NCBI GenBank assembly: GCA_905215595.1
Contig: CAJMQZ010000099.1
Location: 1 to 7,426, forward strand
DNA length: 7,426 bases
Direction: 5' to 3'
Source of the DNA: an uncultured bacterium
GTDB taxonomy: Bacteria > Bacillota > Clostridia > Oscillospirales > Ruminococcaceae
In this document: positions 1 through 4,863 of the stretch, in pieces
Layout of the letters: each line of letters opens with the position of its first letter
Position numbering within the stretch: the stretch's first letter is position 1
Notes under the pieces: model-generated
Seen by the model: the letters and a program-made list of their open reading frames with translations, nothing else
The model's database searches: none
Told to the model about the DNA's origin: nothing
Position numbers and translations under genes: made by a program

Positions 1-158
1 AGGAAATATATGACATATACCCAACTAAGTAATCCATGAAAAATCGCCCAACCGATAGACTTCCACGTTGTATAACTAATAACCATAGCTAATGCACTTC
101 CAAAAGTTATACCTGATTTTACCGTTTTCTTGACATTCGTTGATTTATTATCTTCCAC
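1..158 (-). CDS. Small hydrophobic membrane protein, N-terminal 52 residues (3' end outside window)
   Basis: The minus-strand frame starts at GTG (158-156) and runs off the left edge, so only the N-terminus is visible. It reads as a short charged head (MEDNKSTNVKKTVKSG) followed by two hydrophobic stretches, roughly residues 17-33 (ITFGSALAMVISYTTW) and 38-52 (IGWAIFHGLLSWVYV...), consistent with a small double-spanning inner-membrane protein. The GTG start is chosen because a perfect GGAGG (171-167 on the minus strand) lies 8 bases upstream and an extended -10 lies further up. I recall similar short conserved proteins in gut bacteria but cannot name a function. The stretch is clearly AT-rich (codons such as AAT, ATA, TTA), unlike the GC-rich genes to the right, which may indicate separate ancestry. 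The reading frame is well supported; the function is unknown. Confidence 0.75.
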   Translation of the reverse strand, partial: MEDNKSTNVKKTVKSGITFGSALAMVISYTTWKSIGWAIFHGLLSWVYVIYF

Positions 159-166
159 GTTTGTTT

Positions 167-171
167 CCTCC
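167..171 (-). promoter_or_regulatory. Ribosome binding site of the small membrane protein gene
   Basis: GGAGG on the minus strand lies 8 bases before the GTG at 158. It decides the start, because no in-frame ATG is available nearby. Confidence 0.75.
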
Positions 172-199
172 ACAAATTTGGATTTGTCGAACTAAGCCG

Positions 200-208
200 A
201 GTATATCA
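200..208 (-). promoter_or_regulatory. Extended -10 promoter for the small membrane protein gene
   Basis: On the minus strand the sequence TGATATACT fits the extended -10 pattern TG-N-TATACT, about 42 bases upstream of the GTG start. No good -35 hexamer is visible at 16-18 bases (best TGTTCT), which is typical where an extended -10 compensates. This is motif-based only. Confidence 0.5.
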
Positions 209-290
209 CACCCGCCAAGGAAAGAACACCCCCGATAAAGTGAAATTCTCGGTTTGCTGTTCCTCTTCAACGTGGGCTGGCGAATGACAA

Positions 291-322
291 CAAAAAATCC
301 CCAGACCGAATGGTCTGGGGAT
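291..322 (-). terminator. Rho-independent terminator of tRNA-Val
   Basis: An 11-bp perfect stem (ATCCCCAGACC / GGTCTGGGGAT, arms 297-307 and 312-322) closes a GAAT loop at 308-311. Read on the minus strand it starts two bases after the encoded CCA end of the tRNA and runs straight into a run of T residues (A tract at 292-297 on the plus strand). This is a textbook intrinsic terminator for a single-tRNA transcript. Confidence 0.93.
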
Positions 323-323
323 G

Positions 324-399
324 TGGTGGACGGTACAGGACTCGAACCTGTGACCTCCTGCACGTCAAGCAGATGCTCTACCAGCTGAGCTAACCGTCC
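324..399 (-). tRNA. tRNA-Val, anticodon GAC
   Basis: The minus strand folds into a complete 76-base cloverleaf with encoded CCA (326-324). The 7-bp acceptor stem is GGACGGT/ACCGTCC with discriminator A. The D arm contains GCTC-AGCTGGTA-GAGC. The anticodon stem TCTGC/GCAGG encloses the loop TTGACGT, giving anticodon GAC at positions 34-36, which reads GUC (and GUU by wobble) valine codons. The T arm ACAGG-TTCGAGT-CCTGT is intact. There are no neighbouring tRNAs: it has its own promoter upstream and terminator immediately downstream, so it appears to be a monocistronic tRNA gene. Fold and anticodon are read directly from the sequence. Confidence 0.97.
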
Positions 400-426
400 A
401 TGTTCTGTTTTGCCGAAATCAGCTAG

Positions 427-478
427 ATTATAATACCATATCCGATGCCAAAAAGCAAGGCCTTTTTTCAAAAATTGT
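427..478 (-). promoter_or_regulatory. Promoter of tRNA-Val with A/T-rich UP-like element
   Basis: The minus strand has a consensus -10 TATAAT (432-427), about 27 bases before the mature tRNA 5' end, leaving a short processed leader. The -35 is not canonical: CTTTTT or TTTTTG falls at 16-17 bases spacing, and TTGCTT at 20. Directly upstream (about 458-478) is an A/T tract containing TTTTACAATTTTTGAAAAAA, placed where an RNA polymerase alpha-subunit UP element would bind. This arrangement is expected for a strongly transcribed stable RNA. The -10 is convincing; the UP call is by composition and position. Confidence 0.65.
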
Positions 479-498
479 AAAACTTTTTTGAAAAAGCA

Positions 499-541
499 CC
501 CCGAAACCCGGCTTCTGTGCGGTGCAGCGCGGGTTTTGGGG
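499..541. other. 12-bp inverted repeat between divergent promoters
   Basis: Arms CCCCGAAACCCG (499-510) and CGGGTTTTGGGG (530-541) pair over 12 positions with one G-T wobble around a 19-base loop. On the minus strand the stem is followed by a GCTTTTTC stretch, so it could act as a terminator of leftward transcription. On the plus strand no T run follows. It lies between the ruvC promoter and the tRNA-Val promoter. Its role (insulation, operator or relic) is undetermined. Confidence 0.5.
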
Positions 542-562
542 CAGCGGGCGACAGCTTTCTTG

Positions 563-591
563 TTGCCCCCAACCAGACGTTGTGCTATAAT
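563..591 (+). promoter_or_regulatory. Sigma-A type promoter of ruvC(AB)
   Basis: TTGCCC (563-568), a 17-base spacer and a perfect TATAAT (586-591) lie 41 bases upstream of the ruvC ATG. A second TATAAT at 599-604 lacks a spaced -35. No palindromic LexA-type box (GAAC...GTTC) is visible nearby, so there is no sequence support here for SOS control. Confidence 0.7.
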
Positions 592-632
592 AGAAAACTA
601 TAATAGGAGTAGTGTCGGAAAGGGAACGCAGC

Positions 633-1145
633 ATGAGAGTTTTGGGCATCGACCCCGGTTACGCCATTGTGGGCTGGGGCGTGGTGGAGTATGCGGGCAA
701 CCGCTTTGCGCCGGTGGATTTCGGCGCGGTATGCACGGACGCAGGCGTGCCGTTTGAGCGGCGGCTGGACGAGGTGTATGCCGGCATCAAGGAGGTCATC
801 GAACGCACAAAGCCCGAGGTGCTGGCCATCGAAAAGCTGTTCTACCAGCACAACCAGACTACCGTCATCGGCGTAGCCGAGGCACGCGGGGTCATACTGC
901 TGGCGGCGGCGCAGGCGGGGCTGCCCATCTACGAGTACACCCCCATGCAGGTCAAGCAGGCGGTCACCGGCTACGGCAAGGCCGTGAAAAAGCAGGTGCA
1001 GGAGATGACCCGGGTGCTGCTGCATCTGCCCGCCGTACCAAAGCCGGACGATACCGCCGATGCGCTGGCGATGGCGATCACTTTCTGCCACACCAACGGC
1101 AACCAGCTCAACCGCTATACCCGCCGGGTGGCGGGGCCGATTTAA
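633..1145 (+). CDS. ruvC: Holliday junction resolvase RuvC
   Basis: This 170-residue endonuclease cuts Holliday junctions symmetrically during the last step of homologous recombination and fork repair, acting with RuvAB. The product has the usual family length and fold signatures. MRVLGIDPG at the N-terminus carries the first catalytic aspartate (D7), AIEKLFY carries E67, and PDDTADALA carries the acidic pair D140 and D143, together the four Mg-binding acids. QVKQAVTGYGKA (about 106-117) is the conserved DNA-contact region. I chose the ATG at 633 because the conserved family N-terminus begins there and AAAGGGA sits 7 bases upstream; a GTG at 612 would add an unconserved MSERERS and has poor spacing. 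It is the first gene of the ruvCAB cluster, behind the TATAAT promoter at 563-591. Confidence 0.97.
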   Translation: MRVLGIDPGYAIVGWGVVEYAGNRFAPVDFGAVCTDAGVPFERRLDEVYAGIKEVIERTKPEVLAIEKLFYQHNQTTVIGVAEARGVILLAAAQAGLPIYEYTPMQVKQAVTGYGKAVKKQVQEMTRVLLHLPAVPKPDDTADALAMAITFCHTNGNQLNRYTRRVAGPI

Positions 1146-1147
1146 CC

Positions 1148-1208
1148 GATAAAAAGCTCCCCCCTTTGGGGGAGCTGGCAATGCCGTAAGGCATTGACTG
1201 AGAGGGTT
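1148..1208 (+). repeat. Two-hairpin intergenic repeat, copy A (ruvC-ruvA)
   Basis: The copy reads GATAAAAAGCTCCCCC, then the first hairpin AGCTCCCCC/GGGGGAGCT (1155-1163, 1168-1176; loop CTTT), then a second hairpin CAATGCC-GTAA-GGCATTG (1179-1185, 1190-1196), then CTGAGAGGGTT. The first hairpin and the last segment are shared with the three other copies; the second hairpin sequence is unique to this one. It fills almost the whole gap between ruvC and ruvA. In this orientation no T run follows the GC-rich stem, so rightward read-through is plausible. On the minus strand the stem is followed by TTTTTATC. Confidence 0.9.
1200..1206 (+). promoter_or_regulatory. Shine-Dalgarno of ruvA lying inside repeat copy A
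   Basis: GAGAGGG, the constant tail of the repeat, lies 10 bases before the ruvA ATG (1217). It is the only purine-rich, anti-SD-complementary stretch upstream (the GAGG core). The repeat therefore seems to provide the ribosome binding site. Spacing is slightly long compared with the 5-8 bases at ruvC, ruvB and the methyltransferase gene. Confidence 0.55.
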
Positions 1209-1216
1209 TTATTCAA

Positions 1217-1828
1217 ATGATCTACTGTCTGACTGGAAAAATCGTGAAAAAAAGCCTGAACGCCGTGGTGCTCAGCTGCGGCGGCGTGGGCTATTATACC
1301 CAGTGCCCGGCCAGTGTGGCGGGGGCGCTGCCCGGTGTGGGGCAGGAGACTACCCTGTACACCGTGATGAGCGTGACCGAGAACGATGTGAGCCTGTACG
1401 GCTTTGCCACCGAGGAGCAGCAGGCCTGCTTTGAGATGCTGACCGCCGTGTCCGGCGTGGGGCCTAAGGTGGGCCTTGCCATCCTGAGTGTGATGGAGCC
1501 GGACCGCGTGGCACTGGCGATCTCGGCGGGGGACCACAAGGCGTTCAAGGCGGCTTCCGGCGTGGGGCCGAAGCTTGCACAGCGCATCGTGCTGGAGCTG
1601 AAGGATAAGGTCGCCAAGGGCTTTGTGGACGGCATCTCGCTGGAGGATGTGGCAGGTGCTTCCGCCGACACACAGGCTTCTCAGGGCAGCAGTCAGGCCA
1701 TTGCGGCGCTGGTGTCGCTGGGGTACAGCCAGAGCGAAGCAGCGCTTGCCGTTTCCAAGATCGACGCGGCATTGCCCGTGGAAGAGATCATCAAACTGGC
1801 CTTGCGCAGCATGGCAGGCAGGAGGTAA
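1217..1828 (+). CDS. ruvA: Holliday junction branch migration protein RuvA
   Basis: RuvA binds four-way DNA junctions as a tetramer or octamer and loads the RuvB motor rings on opposite arms. The 203-residue product matches the usual length. Residues 1-63 fit the N-terminal OB-fold (MIYCLTGKI..., ending VSLYGF). Two helix-hairpin-helix DNA-binding motifs follow: VSGVGPKVGLA (78-88) and ASGVGPKLAQRIVLEL (113-128). A flexible, Ala/Ser/Gln-rich linker (about 145-158) leads to the C-terminal RuvB-contacting domain (159-203, with AIAALVSLGYSQSEA). The next gene, ruvB, starts 3 bases after its stop, so they are surely co-transcribed. The unusual point is its leader, formed by a repeat element that also supplies the GAGAGGG ribosome binding site. 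Confidence 0.97.
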   Translation: MIYCLTGKIVKKSLNAVVLSCGGVGYYTQCPASVAGALPGVGQETTLYTVMSVTENDVSLYGFATEEQQACFEMLTAVSGVGPKVGLAILSVMEPDRVALAISAGDHKAFKAASGVGPKLAQRIVLELKDKVAKGFVDGISLEDVAGASADTQASQGSSQAIAALVSLGYSQSEAALAVSKIDAALPVEEIIKLALRSMAGRR

Positions 1829-1831
1829 AGA

Positions 1832-2887
1832 ATGCAGGACGAAACTGCGCTGTACGGCGCAAAAATGATGCAGCCCGGCATGACGGCGGCGGACAGCGAG
1901 GAAAACAACCTCCGCCCGCAGCATCTGGAAGACTATATCGGGCAGGAAAAGGTCAAGCAGAACCTGAAAATTTACTTGGAAGCTGCCAAGCGGCGCGGCG
2001 AACCGATGGACCACATCCTGCTCTACGGCCCGCCGGGCCTTGGCAAGACCACACTGGCAGGCATCATTGCCAACGAAATGGGCGTACAGATCCGCATTAC
2101 CAGCGGCCCGGCCATTGAAAAGCCCGGCGACCTTGCCGCCCTGCTGACCAACCTGCAGGAGGGCGATGTACTGTTCATCGACGAGATCCACCGCCTGTCC
2201 CGTCAGGTGGAAGAGGTGCTGTATCCGGCACTGGAAGACTATGCGCTGGATATCATGATCGGCAAAGGCCCCAGCGCCCAGAGCATCCGCATCAACCTGC
2301 CCCGGTTCACGCTGGTGGGCGCTACCACCCGCGCCGGACAGATCACCGGCCCGCTGCGCGACCGCTTTGGCGTGCTGCTCAAGCTGGAACTGTACAGCCC
2401 GGACGAGCTTTCCCGCATTATCATGCGGTCGGCGGGCATTCTGGATCAGCCCATCACCCCGGAAGGCGCTTATGAGCTGGCAAAGTGCAGCCGTGGCACG
2501 CCCCGCGTGGCGAACCGCTTTTTGAAGCGCATCCGCGACTTTGCCACCGTGCTGGGGGACGGCATCATCGATCGGGACGTGGCGCTGCTGGGTCTGAAGC
2601 GGATGGACGTGGACGCGCTGGGTCTGGACGAGCTGGACCGCAGCCTGCTGCGTGCCATCATTGAGATGTACAACGGCGGCCCGGTAGGTCTGGAAACGCT
2701 GGCCGCCGCGCTGGGCGAGGAGGCCGTCACGCTGGAAGATCTGTGCGAGCCGTATCTGATGCAGATGGGCTTTTTGACCCGTACCCCGCGCGGACGCTGT
2801 GCCACCCGCCTTGCCTACGAGCATCTGGGCATGAAGGCCCCGGAGACCGGCAGCGCCGAGGAAAACGGCCAGCAGAGCCTGTTCTGA
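1832..2887 (+). CDS. ruvB: Holliday junction branch migration helicase RuvB
   Basis: RuvB is the AAA+ ATPase that pumps DNA through the RuvA-bound junction. The 351-residue protein contains Walker A GPPGLGKTT (66-74, K72), Walker B FIDEIH (115-120), sensor 1 in GATTR (163-167), the arginine finger region GPLRDRFG (173-180, probably R176), and sensor 2 GTPR (222-225). A winged-helix C-terminal domain ends with the TRTPRGRCAT signature (316-325), which contacts DNA. The start has GGAGG 6 bases upstream, overlapping the end of ruvA. The N-terminus is about 20 residues longer than the conserved core, and the C-terminal tail after about 336 is acidic and Gln-rich, ending in QQSLF, which resembles a sliding-clamp-binding peptide. 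Function is certain by family; the tail interpretation is a guess. Confidence 0.98.
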   Translation: MQDETALYGAKMMQPGMTAADSEENNLRPQHLEDYIGQEKVKQNLKIYLEAAKRRGEPMDHILLYGPPGLGKTTLAGIIANEMGVQIRITSGPAIEKPGDLAALLTNLQEGDVLFIDEIHRLSRQVEEVLYPALEDYALDIMIGKGPSAQSIRINLPRFTLVGATTRAGQITGPLRDRFGVLLKLELYSPDELSRIIMRSAGILDQPITPEGAYELAKCSRGTPRVANRFLKRIRDFATVLGDGIIDRDVALLGLKRMDVDALGLDELDRSLLRAIIEMYNGGPVGLETLAAALGEEAVTLEDLCEPYLMQMGFLTRTPRGRCATRLAYEHLGMKAPETGSAEENGQQSLF

Positions 2888-2933
2888 CTTATTATATATA
2901 GGATTTTGAAGCAGTAAACGGAAGGAGGACGCT

Positions 2934-3809
2934 ATGCGCCCTGCAGATACTTGGAAAGACTATGAACTGCTGGATGCCACCGACGGCAACCGGCTGGAAC
3001 GCTGGGGAGAAACTTTGCTCATCCGCCCCGACCCGCAGGTGGTGTGGAAGACCCCCAAGCAAAGCCCCCTGTGGGCAAAGGCAGATGCCATCTACCACCG
3101 CTCCAATCAGGGCGGCGGCGAGTGGGAGTACCGCCGCCGTCTGCCTGAGAAGTGGAAGATCTCCTGCGGTGAGGGCGAGGACAAGCTGACCCTTATCGTC
3201 AGCCCCACCGGCTTCAAGCACACCGGCGTGTTCCCGGAGCAGGCTGTCAACTGGGCATGGTACGCCAAAAAGATCCGTGCCGCAGGCCGCCCGGTAAAGG
3301 TGCTGAACCTGTTCGGCTACACCGGCGGTGCCACGCTGGCCTGTGCGGCGGCAGGTGCCACCGTCTGCCATGTGGATGCCTCCAAGGGCATCGTGGCGTG
3401 GGGTAAGGACAATGCTGCGGCAAGCGGCCTTGCCGACCGGCCCATCCGCTGGCTGGTGGACGACTGTGCCAAGTTCGTTGCCCGCGAAAAACGCCGCGGC
3501 AACACCTACGACGGCATCATCATGGACCCGCCCAGCTACGGGCGCGGCCCCGGCGGCGAGATCTGGAAGCTGGAAGACTGCATCTACGACCTCATCAGCC
3601 AGTGCGAAGAAGTGCTCAGCGATACCCCGCTGTTCTTTGCGGTCAACAGCTACACCACCGGCCTGTCCCCGGCGGTCATGGAGTATATGCTCAAGACCAC
3701 GCTGGTGCCCCGCTTTGGCGGCAAGACCAGCTGCGACGAGATCGGTCTGCCGGTGTCTGCCACCGGCGGCGTGGTGCCCTGCGGCGCCACCGCGATCTGG
3801 GAAGAATAA
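2934..3809 (+). CDS. Class I SAM-dependent methyltransferase, RlmI/RlmK-like (COG1092-type)
   Basis: The 291-residue protein has a Rossmann methyltransferase core. Motif I is NLFGYTGG (125-132), the acidic residue that usually contacts the SAM ribose is in HVDAS (D148), an acidic pair DD (176-177) follows, and motif IV is MDPPSY (197-202). The arrangement, with FKHTGVFPEQ (94-103) before motif I and DPPSYGRG after it, is that of the RlmI/YccW family of rRNA cytosine-5 methyltransferases and relatives. The N-terminal PUA domain of true RlmI is absent and the protein is shorter than RlmI (about 400 residues), so the substrate, probably RNA, is uncertain. AGGAGG lies 5 bases before the ATG. The gene sits 46 bases after ruvB and is followed directly by repeat copy B, whose hairpin may end the transcript. 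An assignment to one RNA position is not justified. Confidence 0.88.
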   Translation: MRPADTWKDYELLDATDGNRLERWGETLLIRPDPQVVWKTPKQSPLWAKADAIYHRSNQGGGEWEYRRRLPEKWKISCGEGEDKLTLIVSPTGFKHTGVFPEQAVNWAWYAKKIRAAGRPVKVLNLFGYTGGATLACAAAGATVCHVDASKGIVAWGKDNAAASGLADRPIRWLVDDCAKFVAREKRRGNTYDGIIMDPPSYGRGPGGEIWKLEDCIYDLISQCEEVLSDTPLFFAVNSYTTGLSPAVMEYMLKTTLVPRFGGKTSCDEIGLPVSATGGVVPCGATAIWEE

Positions 3810-3815
3810 GGAAAG

Positions 3816-3867
3816 AACCCTCTCAGTCGCCTTGCGGCGACAGCTCCCCCGAAAGGGGGAGCTTTAT
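3816..3867 (-). repeat. Two-hairpin intergenic repeat, copy B (reverse orientation)
   Basis: On the plus strand it reads AACCCTCTCA, then the variable hairpin GTCGCC-TTGC-GGCGAC (3826-3831, 3836-3841), then the constant hairpin AGCTCCCCC-GAAA-GGGGGAGCT (3842-3850, 3855-3863), then TTTAT. It is the reverse complement layout of copies A and C and starts 7 bases after the methyltransferase stop. ATAAG occurs on both sides (3806-3810 and 3866-3870), which could be a target duplication or chance. Confidence 0.9.
3842..3867 (+). terminator. Possible intrinsic terminator formed by repeat copy B
   Basis: The 9-bp GC-rich stem with a GAAA loop is followed on the plus strand by TTTAT. The stem is strong but the T run is short, so termination may be partial. 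It lies 33 bases after the methyltransferase stop codon. Confidence 0.45.
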
Positions 3868-3885
3868 AAGAGCTTACGGGAAGAG

Positions 3886-3943
3886 GATAAAAAGCTCCCC
3901 CTTCGGGGGAGCTGGCACGGCGTCAGCCGTGACTGAGAGGGTT
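3886..3943 (+). repeat. Two-hairpin intergenic repeat, copy C
   Basis: It reads GATAAAAAGCTCCCCC, the constant hairpin AGCTCCCCC/GGGGGAGCT (3893-3901, 3905-3913) closed by a C(TTCG)G tip, the variable hairpin CACGGC-GTCA-GCCGTG (3916-3921, 3926-3931), then CTGAGAGGGTT. It has the same orientation as copy A. With copy B it forms an inverted pair separated by 18 bases. It lies 65 bases before the ecfA1 start. Confidence 0.9.
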
Positions 3944-3966
3944 ATACGATTCAAGAATGGGGTACA

Positions 3967-3983
3967 GCCCCTTTCGGAGGGGC
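3967..3983 (+). other. Short hairpin in the ecfA1 leader containing a GGAGGGG tract
   Basis: GCCCCT (3967-3972) pairs with AGGGGC (3978-3983) around TTCGG. The purine tract GGAGGGG would be an excellent Shine-Dalgarno, but it is 26 bases before the ecfA1 ATG and half buried in the stem. Only weak GAAAGAG lies nearer the start. It may be an RNA control element or simply a repeat fragment. Confidence 0.4.
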
Positions 3984-4008
3984 GCACCACCAGAAAGAGA
4001 AACAAAGC

Positions 4009-4848
4009 ATGAGTGAAACGATTTTAACTGCTGAAAATTTGAAGTTCCGCTACGATGCCGAGCAGCCGGTCTACGCGCTGGACGGCGTATCCGTGCAGGT
4101 AAAGCGCGGGGAGTTCGTGGCGGTGCTGGGTGCAAACGGCTGTGGTAAATCCACGCTGGCGAAGCACTTCAACGCCATCCTGCTGCCCGAGAGCGGCAAG
4201 GTGTATGTGGAGGGCATGGACACCGCAGACGAAGAAAAGCTCTACGATATCCGCCAGACCGTGGGCATGGTGTTCCAGAACCCGGACAACCAGATCGTTG
4301 CCACTGTGGTGGAAGAGGATGTGGCCTTTGCGCTGGAAAACCTCGGTGTGCCGCAGGACGAGATGCGCCGCCGGGTGGACGACTCCATGAAGATGGCCGG
4401 CATCTACGAATACCGCGAGCGCGCACCCCACAACCTTTCCGGCGGTCAGAAGCAGCGCGTGGCCATTGCCGGTGTGGTTGCCATGCGCCCGGACTGCCTG
4501 ATCTTGGACGAAGCCACCGCCATGCTGGATCCGCGCGGCCGCGAGCAGGTGATGCAGACCATCCACTACCTGAACAGGAACATGGGCATCACGGTGGTGT
4601 CCATCACCCACTATATGGAAGAAGCCGCACAGGCCGACCGTGTGCTGGTGATGAGCAAGGGTCATGTGGTGATGGAGGGCACCCCGAAAGAGGTGTTCAG
4701 CCAGACCGAGAAGGTGCGCGCGCTGCATCTGGATGTGCCGCAGGCCGCAGAGCTGCGGGACGAGCTGGCGAAGGCCGGCATCCCGATGCCGGAGGGCATC
4801 ATCGACACCGGCGAGTGCGCACAGGCGCTGTATGAGCTGCTGCAGTAA
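4009..4848 (+). CDS. ecfA1: ECF transporter ATP-binding subunit EcfA1
   Basis: This is one of two ATPases of an energy-coupling factor transporter, driving uptake of vitamins or trace nutrients together with EcfA2, EcfT and exchangeable S components at the cytoplasmic membrane. The 279-residue protein has Walker A GANGCGKST (41-49), the Q-loop at Q90 (VFQNPDNQ), the signature LSGGQKQR (143-150), Walker B CLILDEAT (163-170, catalytic E168) and the switch histidine in ITHYMEEA (H201). The DEATAMLD form of the Walker B/D-loop region and the FQNPDNQ Q-loop are typical of EcfA1 (CbiO-like) proteins. The C-terminal 60 residues beyond the ATPase core are normal for the family. It leads the ecfA1-ecfA2-ecfT operon. 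Its nearby ribosome binding site is weak (GAAAGAG). Confidence 0.95.
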   Translation: MSETILTAENLKFRYDAEQPVYALDGVSVQVKRGEFVAVLGANGCGKSTLAKHFNAILLPESGKVYVEGMDTADEEKLYDIRQTVGMVFQNPDNQIVATVVEEDVAFALENLGVPQDEMRRRVDDSMKMAGIYEYRERAPHNLSGGQKQRVAIAGVVAMRPDCLILDEATAMLDPRGREQVMQTIHYLNRNMGITVVSITHYMEEAAQADRVLVMSKGHVVMEGTPKEVFSQTEKVRALHLDVPQAAELRDELAKAGIPMPEGIIDTGECAQALYELLQ

Positions 4849-4863
4849 AGGGGGACAGACGAA

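Noticed and set aside
148..471. 107-residue open frame across the tRNA on the minus strand
   Set aside because: Its centre (LAQLVEHLLDVQEVTGSSPVPS) is the familiar spurious translation of a tRNA gene; it overlaps tRNA-Val, its terminator and its promoter.
612..632. GTG at 612 as an upstream ruvC start
   Set aside because: It would add MSERERS before the conserved MRVLGIDPG; AGGAG ends only 2 bases before it, whereas the ATG at 633 has AAAGGGA at 7 bases.
1142..2824. 560-residue open frame on the minus strand opposite ruvA/ruvB
   Set aside because: Antisense to two certain genes; His/Gln/Leu/Arg-rich composition typical of the complement of GC-rich codons; no domain signatures.
2888..2933. 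Promoter in the AT-rich gap after ruvB (TATTATATATAG)
   Set aside because: A -10-like sequence exists but no -35 at suitable spacing; co-transcription with ruvB is equally likely.
3816..3943. CRISPR-like array from copies B and C
   Set aside because: Only two units in inverted, not direct, orientation, with internal palindromes and no spacers or cas genes.
3944..4008. Vitamin riboswitch upstream of ecfA1
   Set aside because: Only about 65 bases with one 6-bp hairpin; none of the conserved boxes of TPP, FMN, cobalamin or folate switches is recognisable.
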